Origin: Plantago ovata | Lineage: Eukaryota; Streptophyta; Magnoliopsida; Lamiales; Plantaginaceae | Reading direction: 5' to 3' | DNA: 64,000 bases | Assembly: GCA_028274465.1 (NCBI GenBank) | Contig: CM051455.1 | Coordinates: 54,702,738-54,766,737 of the forward strand | Shown: positions 53,601 to 64,000 of the stretch, piece by piece | Layout: each line of letters opens with the position of its first letter | How positions within the stretch are numbered: the first letter of the stretch is position 1 | Program-made: the position numbers and the translations under genes | Notes under the pieces: model-generated | What the model saw: the letters and a program-made list of their open reading frames with translations, nothing else | Databases searched by the model: none | Told to the model about the DNA's origin: nothing

Positions 53601-56600
53601 TTTTAACTGTGTTGTAATTAGTCATACCCCCTTTTTGTCCGCAGTCCTTACTTACCCAAACGTAGGCCTCATTCATCAGAAATTGGTCAGTTAAAACAGA
53701 GGAAATAAACTCACTTCCAGCTGAGAAGCTTTCTCTTCAAGAACAGTCATGGCTTCTTCAGGCTGCGGGGCAGTAAAGGCTGGAATGCCCCTCTGCACTA
53801 GAAAAGGTAACAATCACAAGCAAGCATGAGATGTGAATAAACTAAACAACGGGGGCTAGACGGTCTATGAAGTACAAGTTCCTAATAACACACGTAATTA
53901 AGATAAAACTAGTTTTGTTTTAAACAATACCTTGAAAATACCAGCCTTCTCACCAGCAATTTGTCCAAGAGTATGTCCTAATATTTGGCACAGAACCATG
54001 AGCAGTGCCATATAAGGGAAACAAAAAGTCCCATCATTCTAATGCTAGCTTAATCAGATCAAAGCAACTCCTGAAATTACAATCTAATCTTAGGAGTCAG
54101 TAAAGTAAACATAATAAATCCTATCAAACAAACAACCATCATGCTTCGCAAATTTAGTTACATCAACTAGCAAGAAGACATGTTAACTCCAACAAACTAT
54201 TCTTTGAAATTATTTTTTTAAGGGAAAAAAATAAAGAAGAAGAAGAAAAGAGAGTAATATAGAGATCCAGTAGGGAAAACGTATGAAGCAACATAATTCT
54301 TGACCCAAAGTTTCTTTTAGATTATAGAAACCTTGCTAATTGCTATATCCTATGACCACCACACATCAAAAGCATTACATTTCTTCCCGGAAACCTCTCA
54401 TGCTATGCTTGCCATTTGATATTCGTATTAAATTTACAGCTCCCGTGAATAACTTAGCAAAAGAGAACTAAGCATTACAAAATTCCCATTCGAAGCAAGA
54501 GATTGCAGATTTCAAGACCAGAACATCTCGAGATTAAGCAGTTACCCAAGATTTATGAGAGAAAGCACTAACCAAGAATTTCCATGTGGTCATACCCAAG
54601 CGAAGTTACACCACAAACAATTGGACTCTCCACCTGAATAAATACCACGCATCGTGATTCCAGGGATCCATTGAGGACAACTAAGTTTCATGAGAATATG
54701 AAAATGAGGACATGAATCCATGACTGAATACAGTAATGGATGTATTTTCAAAACCAAGTATCTGATTCATACTTCATACCACATTTGTTGCATCAAATTT
54801 TCCTCCCAGACCAACTTCCAATATGGCAACATCTACCTGAATTCAATTTCAGCAACATGAGATGGACAGAAATAGCATATCTGTCAAGGACCAATTAAGG
54901 AAAGGACAGTTCAAGTGACCTTCTCATCTGCAAAAATCTTGAAGGCAAGCAAAGCAAGGAAACGAAAATAGGTTGGCATAGGTATGTCATCAGATGTTTG
55001 TTCCTGCACGGAAATATAAATAACATGAAAGATCATGGTAAATGAGGGCACATAAATCTGCTCATTTTTACGCACATCTTAATATAAGGAATGAAAAAGC
55101 CAACAATACAATTTATATTTTCAAATGAAATAAACATCAACTTAATGGCCAGCCTCCTACTTGGTGATCAATTGCTTGGACATAAAAAGCTTTATGAAGA
55201 AAAACTAGAAGCATACATGCTCCATCTTAGTGTTTACCTAATACACAAGTATCCATGAAAACATGAGTCCATTATCTCATCAACTTATATGGCGGTGCAA
55301 AATGACTCAAATGAAACTCCAACTTCTCTAAAAAGACTAAGCATGGGGTAAAGCATACAAGCAAGAACATTGCAGACAAAATAAAATGATCCTGTAACAA
55401 TATATTTGGACTAAGTATTGTTTCACACTTAATAGTTTAATCAACAGAACACATATCTAACTCATTTAATGCAGTGCGCCCTGTGATAGTGAAACAAATA
55501 ACCCATTCGGATGATTTTTATTTTTTTTAAGGAATAGATAACAGCCCTTGCGTTATTAACTATATATTAACTTGCATTGCAAACAAATAATGTCCGAAGT
55601 GTATAGAAACCAGCAATTAAGTTCAGACATCACCGTGAAATTAACTCAAAGTAGTCTGGCATTTGATGTTCCCAGTATACAATGGCTTAATGCTTAGCAC
55701 AACCATTAGTAGTACTATTCAAGTTGATTGCACTTCAAAAGCTTAAAAACACAATAGAAATCATTGTCCCATACCTTGAAACGGTCCCAGCACCACCAGA
55801 AGTACATTAGAAACTTCTCTTCACAGATATCAACTCTGTACAAAGCAGAAAATAATAAGACAAATTCACACATGGGTCACCATAATCCATGAAAAACCAT
55901 ACCCAAAGCCCAAAGGTATGTCTAGTACACTAAGCATGAAACACTGCACCCAGTTGTCTACAAGTACACTTACCCATCCAATCTAAATCTTTCGCGAATA
56001 TCAATCAGGTGGGGAGATGTGAAAAGCCCAGTACGGAAGCCACAATTACGCAAAATGGACTCCGTAAACGTACAAGTGGATCCCTACACATTCCAGTACC
56101 CACATCAGATACCATTTCAAGTGACAAATCTCAAAACAAGCATTTTACACATACAAACTGAATTTACTAATCAACAAAACAAAACTTGTCCGGATACATC
56201 TTTCTGCACGCTCAACATCCACATCCACCAAACTTGTTCACTCTTTTACCTTTCCTTTGGTACCAGCCACATGAATAACCTTCAGCTGCTTTATCGGCTC
56301 CTCGAGTTCCAATATCTACATTCATTCGTCAATAAATCATAAACACAGACTCAACATAGTACTCCAACATTGATTAAGGCCAAAACAAAAGCACCATAAA
56401 TGAACTCCAACTAAAGCAGCATAATGAAGGAAATGAAAGGATACCTTGATGTAATCATACAAGACATCAAACCGGTCACCTTTGTTACTCTTATCAGCAC
56501 GACTACGCTTGGTTATCAATGAGGACAACGCCTCCATCGCCTCATCATATGCAGACACTACAGATTTATAGATATTTAAAAAATAAATTTAAAAAAATGG

Positions 56601-56691
56601 CTCTCTTGTTTGGTAATTGAAAGGAACAAGTGGAAGTAGAGAAGCAGAGAGTTGATCGGGATTGAATTTGCGAGAATATACCTTTTGACAT
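50617..56691 (-). CDS. FPGS: Folylpolyglutamate synthase
   Basis: ATP-dependent ligase that adds glutamates to tetrahydrofolate. Exons: 56691-56682, 56557-56445, 56315-56250, 56083-55974, 55835-55775, 55003-54920, 54836-54780, 54633-54573, 53977-53931, 53792-53715, 53183-53019, 52918-52652, 52200-52122, 52007-51855, 51374-51220 and 50676-50617. All introns are GT-AG and the frame gives 521 residues plus stop without a lesion. Family motifs are the ATP loop AGTKGKGS (about residues 58-65), [26 protein letters not shown] and [10 protein letters not shown]. The start is [14 protein letters not shown] with an in-frame TGA a few codons upstream, so no transit peptide is evident and the cytosolic isoform is most likely. 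A donor-like CCGGTGAGC near 56843 suggests a 5' UTR intron. The gene lies directly downstream of duplicated segment copy B. Confidence 0.96.
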
Positions 56692-57084
56692 TGCTTCAGA
56701 TTCAGCAGAGATAAATCAACGCAAAGTCCTGATGAAAAATCAGATACGGAGAGAAATGGTTATAGATATGCGTTATATGTATGTAAGTAGTAGATACACA
56801 TGTAGAGAGAGAGAGAGAGTTGGGAAGGAAGGTTTAGCTCACCGGAGTCAGTGCAAAAGGTGGCGAAGTGGTTGGTAGAGCAGTGACGGTTGGCCAGAAA
56901 TTGATCAGAGTTTTAACGAAAGGGATTGGGCAATACTTGATGGCAGGACACTCGAGAATAGAAACGTTTAACGACTTAAGCGATTTATTTAGTTAAAGTA
57001 ATTCTTTATTAACTCGCCCTATTTACTGTAATGGCAAAATAGCATTTTGCCCCCTAAAGTTGATTGTTTGTGCGACTTGCCAAA
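56692..57084. other. 5' UTR, UTR intron and upstream flank of FPGS
   Basis: A GA repeat is at about 56804-56818. A 5' splice site-like CCGGTGAGC (minus strand) lies near 56843. Transcription probably starts around 56850-56950, close to the junction with the duplicated segment at 57085. Confidence 0.5.
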
Positions 57085-58172
57085 TACGCTAAAAACAAAA
57101 ACTCGGAATTACGACCGATCGAGGCTAACTGAATTAATCGACAGCATAATAATAGGGATAAGATGAAACATAATTCAAATCAAAATCGGTTGAAAATATG
57201 AGCAAATTACGAAAACAATAAGATTGCAGGATAAATTAGGGGCATAGATTTAACCTTATCGGTTGGGATCGGCGATCTAATAGCGGAATTGCGAGGATAT
57301 TTAAGGCTGCTCCACCAGTTGCCGGCGATTTTGTAAGACTCAGTCGTCGTCTTCACCGCTTGGCACCATGGATGAATTATTTGACCTTCTTTTTGTAAGG
57401 CTCAACAGCTTCTTTTTTAACTAATTTTATTTGGGATTTTGATTGGGACGTCTATTTACATAAACACCCTTGAATTTTTAGTTTTGTGCATTATACTCCT
57501 ACTCCATTGTATTGAAGGAAAAGTAAAAAATGTACTTACAAAACATCCCCTCAATTAATCCAAAGTTGAAAATTGTGGCTACAAGTTGATACAGCAGTCT
57601 TCCCAAATCTAACGGGGAAAAGTGCATCTGCAGTTACTTTCACTTGTCGAACGGTATGCCAAATTTATTGTTTCGGATTTCTGTCATTTTATATATGTTT
57701 TGTGGATTGATCATTTTGTTGTTGCGTGTAAAATGTATTGTTTTTTTAATGAAAGTAATAATTAATCGTATGTTATTTTTATCTAAAAAACACTTCAGTC
57801 TATTCAGTACAGTTTAAATGAGTTTGGCTTGGTTCTATTCATATTTAGTTAGTTGTTTTTTATAAAATATGAACTTTATATGGGTACTTTTTAATGAAAT
57901 TAAATCAAATATATTATTCCAATATATTTATTAAATATAATTTGTGATTAAATTTATGTAAAAGTCAAGTTTAGGAAGTTGTATTCGTATTGATAAAGCA
58001 TAACCATTTTAATTTTTTTAATTTCAATTGATTATTTGTCATAAAAAAGAATAAATAAAACTAAATGGGAAAAATTTAACCGAACCAAGAAATTAATTAA
58101 AATACCAAAACGTAACCACGTACATATCACAAAAATTGTAGTGTATTTTGGTAATGAGACCATACATACAAG
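57085..58172. repeat. Duplicated segment, copy B, upstream of FPGS: copy of the SYP5 promoter and 5' UTR exon
   Basis: It matches 46019-48029 in the same orientation but lacks the 906-bp Helitron-like insertion; the empty site is near 57869. The copied SYP5 5' UTR exon ends at about 57255 with its splice donor AAG|GTTAAATC intact. It reads on the minus strand, toward FPGS. Copy B ends about 190 bases before the LBR ATG on the other side, so it fills most of the shared intergenic space. Confidence 0.95.
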
Positions 58173-60395
58173 AAAAAAGTTATCTTTATGAAAATTTATT
58201 TATGATTCGTTTAAAATTAAATAATAAATAAAAAATAAAATCAAGTCGATGAAGATGCTTTCACTCAAACCCAAAGATACTCCACCTACCAAACGGAGAA
58301 GAAAGAAAGAAAGAAAATTAGAAAACCCACCAATTACTCATCTGGCTTCTCTCCATACCCGACATGGCGCGCTCGATTCTCCTCGTCCTGTTCATAATCT
58401 TTGCATTCACCTCGTACTCTACCCAATCTAATGAAGAGAAGAAGAAGGGCACATCAACGTGGAGGTATCAAACAAAGGCCTTGAATTCCTCAAGAATTTG
58501 CTCATCCAAGAGGCCGAAACTTCCCTAGTTCCACTCCAGCTCCCCAAGATTGAGAAATCTGTAAAGATTCCAGTCGTAGGCACGGTTAGGATGAGCGTTT
58601 CTAATCTTACTATTGAAACAATTAATGTTACTTCATCAACTGTGAAAGCTGGAGATACAGGGATAGTCATAGATGTTTCTGGAGCTACGGCTAATATCAG
58701 TATGAATTGGAAGTATAGTTACAGTACTTGGTTGCTTCCAATTGCCGTCTCTGATGAGGGAAGTGCCACCGTTCAGGTGAACTCTTTTAGTCTTGCTTGC
58801 TTACATAACTGTCTCTTATTTGTTCAAGATTGGAATTTTAATGTTAGTTAAGGCTTGTATTTGATCCATGAAGTGCTTGGTTAGTGTCTTGTTGAATACT
58901 TTGGTCTGTTGGGCTAAAAATATTTTTTGTACTTCTTATAGTTGAGATACTTTGAGTCTTTTTGGTTTACTAAGCCCATTATAGATCTTTAGCTATCATT
59001 TTATGTTCTTTGCAGCTTTGACACAAGTAGATGTTGTCAGTGTACTTTATTCAGTAATAGTGGACATTAATGCCTTTTCATTTTGATCATAAGCAAGTAA
59101 CATGGGTTTGGACTTTTGATTACTGAAAAACAAGGGGATTGATGGGTTTTTTTTTTTTTTTTTATAGGTTGAAGGACTTGAAGTTGGCCTTACCCTCAGC
59201 CTGAAGACTCTTGAGGGGTCTCTTACGCTCTCTGTTTTGGAATGTGGATGTTATGTGAACGAGATATCTATAAAGTTGGACGGGGGAGCTTCTTGGCTCT
59301 ATCAAGGGTATCTTCTCATGCACTAGTAATTTTGGCTTTTAAGGAACTTAAATATAGCAATTTCCGTCCTCACCTGAAATGCAGATTCAGATGTTACCTA
59401 ATTAACCTAAATAACCTGATAATTTGAACTTCAACTACTTTATCAAAGCAAATCGCAACTGGTATAATTGGTTCAGTCATAAAGTTTAGACACAACAAAT
59501 TTACCATATAGCGTTAGTATTTATGTATTATGATTTCTAGCCTCCTTGCAATCACAATCTTTACATTTTGCATTCCCAGGTTGGTAAACGCTTTTGAGGA
59601 AAAAATTACTTCTGCTGTTGAAGATGCTGTTTCCAAGAAACTAAAAGAAGCGATTCCGAAACTTGATTCTTTGTTGCAATCTCTACCGAAAGAAGTGCCA
59701 GTAGCTGACATTGCCCTGCTGAATGTGACAATTGTTGATGACCCGCAACTGGATGGATCTTCACTTGACCTAGAAATCAATGGGTTATTCTCTGGGAAGG
59801 AAAGAATTGCACTTTCCCGACAATACCATAATGTATCACAAGTTTCAATCTACTGCAAGGAAGTAGATACGATGGTCAAAATCTCACTGCATGAGGATGT
59901 TCTGAAGTCAGCTTCATCAGTTTACTTTGAGGTGAGTTTGATTTTTTTTGATACTGTATATTAATTCAAATGAAGGGACAAAATATTGTCTGAGTAGCCT
60001 AGTATTCGTTCAAGCCACATAATTCATATTATATGTACTTTCAAACATATAGGTTTTGTAAATGGGTGCTATCCTCCCTGGACGGACCCGGACCCATACC
60101 CGTTCTTTTACTTGGTTGTGTATGGTGATACCAGTTAAAATAAACATTTAAAATATAAGTCCCCAACAGTTATAACCTGAATTAAACCCGTCGTTTGCTG
60201 TTGCTTAATTGAATCGTAAGATGCAATTATTAGCTTAAACTCATTCTGTAGTCATTTTTCCTCACTCTTGCTAAATACACTTCATAGATATAAATATTAT
60301 TTTCATTAGAATGTCTTAAAACCTCTCAATTAATACTTGCTCAGGGTCTCAGACTACAAACTGGATTTCACTGTGTAGCTGTCAAAATTATGAAA

Positions 60396-60421
60396 GGTGT
60401 GTGTGTGTGTGTGTGTGTGTT
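60396..60421. repeat. (GT)n microsatellite in LBR intron 3
   Basis: Thirteen GT dinucleotides. Confidence 0.97.
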
Positions 60422-60645
60422 TCACATGAAAAATAAGCATGACAAATGATTCTCCGTGATAGGCTGTCTGTTTATCTGTAATTTATGAGTCTGCAAAATC
60501 CTGTGATTGGAAGTTTAATTAGATAGAAGTAGTATTTTTTATAGGCATCTTATATGGTGTTTCGTTGAACTGATAAAAAGGCAACCCTGTGCGCTAAGCG
60601 CTCCCCACCCTTTCTGTGTTGGTGGAGGGTGCACGTATATTATAG

Positions 60646-60774
60646 GCAGCCTTACCTTGCATTTCCTCTGAGGATACTACATATGGTCACTGATACAAGT
60701 CGTGGGAACTGTTGGTGACCTACAGGTTTGAGTCATGGAAAAACTTCGTTGCAGAAATGCAAATGTAAGGCTGC
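60646..60774. repeat. Inverted SINE-like fragments in LBR intron 3
   Basis: GCAGCCTTACCTTGCATTTC at 60646 is a close inverted complement of AAATGCAAATGTAAGGCTGC at 60755-60774. The right copy is preceded by a box B-like GGTTTGAGTC at 60725. The combination resembles the head of a tRNA-derived SINE present in two opposite copies. The family is not identified. Confidence 0.5.
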
Positions 60775-63329
60775 ATGCATACAGATACTTAAGGTAGTGT
60801 TTATTAGCGGAAACAACTTGCAATTTAATGGTTGACTTGAAAATTTATTATACTTGGTAGCAAATAAGGAACATGATATGCACTCCTATGCAGACCCAAA
60901 ATAAATTGGGCTGAAGGCCCAAATGCACACATTGTCGCATTTTAAAATGTCAATGGGAGTTTGTGATTTCTGAAATACACCATTTTTAAAAATTTGGCCA
61001 TCAAAGGATTATTTACATGACTTGGTAAAGTGTACCAAGCATTGCACTTTGAGCTAAAAAACTAGTCAAACTATAGCACTTTTCATGTTGGTTCAAATCT
61101 TGCACTTGTAATTTAAAAACCTTTTCAAAAATCTGTCTATAGCTACCAATCGCTGACCCTATCCCTACCGTTGCATTGCCCGGTAAAAAAGAGCTTAGTG
61201 CACAGGGTTGGCCCATTTTGATATAATAGATAAATATTTAATATATACTTGCAAATCCTGATTGACATAGGGGTACTTAAAATGGAGTTATATTAAATTT
61301 TCTATCTGGAGAGTTATTTTGTAATGAATCAACTAATAGGAGTAACTAATAAGGTATTGTTACTTTACCATGCTTTTGGTCGATGAATATCCCAGCCCTA
61401 TATTGAATTGAGTCTAGTTTCTGTCTGTTCATTCTTTCTAAAACCTGCATCCTTTCATAACCACTTTCCTAATTGATTCAATGAGAGTCTTCTTTTTATT
61501 TTATGAGATTTCGAGTGAAATATAATTAAAGATGAGATTTTGTGTGTTATAGAAATAGTAGTTCGGAAGAGTTTAATTACACAATAACTACCATAGAATC
61601 TTCATTCTCTGTTCTCTTTCTCTCATAATCATATCTTCTCTCGCACAACCAGGATAAGAGCCATTTCTACCGATACTGACTTTGAGAATTTCTCCATTGT
61701 TTCTTTCATGAGTAACTGCAGTCTGAGATAATTTTTTATACAAGTTTAACTAGATTCTATCTAGAGAAACATGCAGTGATTTCAATCTCTGATTTAATTG
61801 AGAATTGGTTACCATTGCTAAGCATATTATAAAGCCATATTATCTGATCTGCATTTGTCCTTGGTATCAAACGAGATCTTTAACTTTTAAAATCTTGGTA
61901 TTGACATATTATTGCCTGAACGGAACGCTTATTCCATATTGTAAAGTTCTGTTCCTAAACGGACTACTTTTATCATATAGATAGCTTACTGTTTGTACTC
62001 TGACAGGCTGGCAAGATGCATTGGTTGGTTGACAAAGTGCCAGATCAATCTCTCCTAAACACAGCTTGGTGGAGGTTTATGATCCCCCAGTTGTACAGAA
62101 AGTATCCGAACCGTGATATGAATCTGAATCTTTCTGTATCTTCAACACCAATCATAGAAGTTGAAGAGCAACACATTAAGGCAATAATTCCCTTAGACGT
62201 GGTGCTTGATGTTTTGGATGACAATGAAGTAGTACCCGTTGCATGTATTTCTGTGGTAAGCATGAAACGATTTACTTATATAATCAGGTGGCAAATGTAT
62301 TTCTTTCATGCACAATATTTCTCATTGTTTGCATCCGTAGTTAACCCTTATAGATTTATTATGACTATTACACAGAAATTTTTTATGTTCTTCCAACAAT
62401 TGAACATTGTATGACAACTTGACAAGGCATAGTGCAATAACATGATCTATTGCTCATTTGATTAAGTCACTATTCTCAAAACCCCATTCCTTAATGTCTG
62501 GTTCTGTTGAGAAATATCTTCTTATTGAGAGGAGAATGACAAACCTGCTTTACCAAAAGTAATAAGTTTGGTTTTCTGCAGGTGATCAGTAGTTCTGTGT
62601 CTGCTGAAATTTCAAGGAATGTTGTGAGTGGTAGTCTAAAGTTAAATGACTTCACTATGTCACTTAGATGGAGCAACATCGGTGATTTCCACATGCGCCT
62701 AATCCAGGTACCTATTTCATTCATTCAATTTGTTGACTTGTGACTAGATTGAGTATCATCCAGTGTTTGCCAGATCTTTGGTGTGTATGCTTAGTAATCA
62801 AGTATTAATATTGTCAAGTAATCAAGTAGGATAACTTTTCCATGAATCCTAGAAATCAGGAATTTTTATTTGACCCTCACCACAAGAAAGAAGTTAACTA
62901 CTTGAATTCGAGTTTTAATCGGATATTCATAATTAGGACCTGAGCATCTTGTGTAGGTTTTCTCATAAACTTTGGGAGCAGAGAAACCTTAGTAGTAAGT
63001 AGGCCAATAACTCTCCGTGAACATAAACTTGGTTTTCATTTAGCGACGCATGGATAAAAGGTCTTTGGCACCCAGGATTGTGTGATATTTTATTCAGGAA
63101 TTATATTTTGCAATTTTTTGATTATAGAGCCTTATTGATTTTGCAGACAGTAATGTCCACCACATTGAAGACTGTGATCTTGCCATACATAAACTTAAAA
63201 CTTAGCAACGGCCTACAGTTACCAGTTTATCATGGCTATGAGCTTCAAGATGCTCAAATCCACTGCACAGAATCCTGGATTGTGGTATGCAGTGACGTGG
63301 CATCCGTGCAACAATTAAGTCTCACGTAG

Positions 63330-64000
63330 TCATGGTTGGATATTTTTGCAACCACGGCAGTTCTCTGTACAGAATCAGGACCACTACTATGAGGATATGA
63401 TTCGGCACGGCTATCGTTACTGGCACCAGACCAGAGGCCGTTATCTGGGATTATGCAACATATATTACACCGTCATACAATACTTGTATTATATTTATAT
63501 TTTATAGCATATACAGGGTAGCTAATTAGTCAAATGTACATGTTTAGGTAATCCCAAGTGGATTCATCTGTAACTCATAGTTCTTGAAGTAGTATCTGCT
63601 ATAAATGAAAAGAATAAAGGCAGAACATAGGCATATACTCTCTCCATCCCAGAGCATGTTTTATGGAACATAATGTTGGTCCTTTAGACGACAATTAAAG
63701 ACTAGAGGGGTGAATAATCTTTAAAACTTTTTCGTGTCTAAAAACTTTCTCAGCAATTACTTATTACTTTTCATTAATGAGGTTGTTGGTACTTAAATTT
63801 CTCCAACAAAGGCTTACTCTCTCCGTCTCACAAAACATTAACCATTAGGATTGGCGCACAGTTTAAGTAAAATAACAAAGTAGTATAAATTTAATGGAGT
63901 ATGTTAATTTTTAATTGAAGTGAAGTTGTTAAAGTATAAAGTAGTGGCAAAGTTGTAATATAGTGTACAAAATAATGTTTTTAATGTGTGGAACTACTTC
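63330..64000. other. LBR 3' UTR and downstream flank
   Basis: Two CTCTCTCC(A/G)TC motifs at about 63639 and 63818 resemble Stowaway ends, but no matching right end is visible before the window closes. No gene is seen. Confidence 0.5.

Larger units (their letters stand above)
58364..63329 (+). pseudogene. LBR: LBR-type BPI/LBP family protein (LPS-binding-related), apparent single-base frameshift in exon 1
   Basis: Plant members of this family (LBR-1/LBR-2 of Arabidopsis) bind lipopolysaccharide and support LPS immune responses. Exons 58364-58776, 59168-59307, 59580-59931, 62007-62255, 62582-62707 and 63147-63329 have GT-AG introns. With one base restored they give about 487 residues, the usual length. 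A signal peptide starts at 58364 (MARSILLVLFIIFAF). The BPI core includes IPVVGTVRMSVSNL, then DGGASWLYQG, LDSLLQSLPKEVP and LRWSNIGDFHM. The signal-peptide frame and the core frame differ by one base near 58440-58452 in a purine-rich run, with no room for an intron. Everything downstream is intact, so this is either a recent mutation or a sequence error. Intron 3 (59932-62006) holds a GT repeat and SINE-like inverted fragments. Confidence 0.88.

Noticed and set aside
58249-58431. Plus-strand basic ORF upstream of LBR
   Set aside because: It overlaps the signal-peptide exon in another frame and has no family resemblance.

Overview
This is plant nuclear DNA, almost certainly from a eudicot. 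The evidence is spliced genes with plant-only or plant-typical products (a plastid FtsZ1, a SYP5-type SNARE, a plant folylpolyglutamate synthase, an LBR-type BPI/LBP protein), AT-rich introns, and plant transposon families (Copia, Ty3, PIF/Harbinger, CACTA, Helitron, Stowaway-like MITEs, SINEs). The species cannot be named from the sequence.

The left 23 kb is a three-level nest of LTR retrotransposons. The outermost is a decayed SIRE-like Copia element: pol at 1-3063, an envelope-like ORF from 4429, and a 3' LTR from 21965. A gag-only, non-autonomous Ty3-type element (5966-21423) sits inside the envelope-like ORF with a CCTAC target duplication. A third, 9.8-kb Copia element (6570-16391) sits inside the 5' LTR of the second, with a CTGAC duplication. 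All three coding regions carry frameshifts or stops.

From 23.8 to 29 kb a strictosidine-synthase-like pseudogene (minus strand) is interrupted by a 4.16-kb PIF/Harbinger element with TAA duplications. That element carries a Myb/NAM-associated accessory ORF, a DDE transposase, and a striking run of perfect palindromes upstream of the accessory ORF.

From 31.5 to 63.3 kb there are four host genes: FtsZ1 (plus, plastid division ring), a SYP51/52-type Qc-SNARE (minus, endosome-vacuole fusion), folylpolyglutamate synthase (minus, folate metabolism) and an LBR-type LPS-binding-related protein (plus, predicted secreted, immunity). The first three have complete spliced reading frames by hand. The LBR gene has one apparent single-base frameshift just after its signal peptide. 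A 3.4-kb non-autonomous CACTA element lies between FtsZ1 and the SNARE gene.

The upstream region and 5' UTR exon of the SNARE gene (46019-48029) are repeated in the same orientation at 57085-58172, directly upstream of the folylpolyglutamate synthase gene. The second copy preserves the empty site of a 906-bp Helitron-like insertion present in the first. The host genes look functionally unrelated and do not form a pathway. The most unusual items are the palindrome array, the promoter-region duplication with its empty Helitron site, and a four-unit hairpin repeat with a compensatory base-pair change in the leader of the innermost Copia element.
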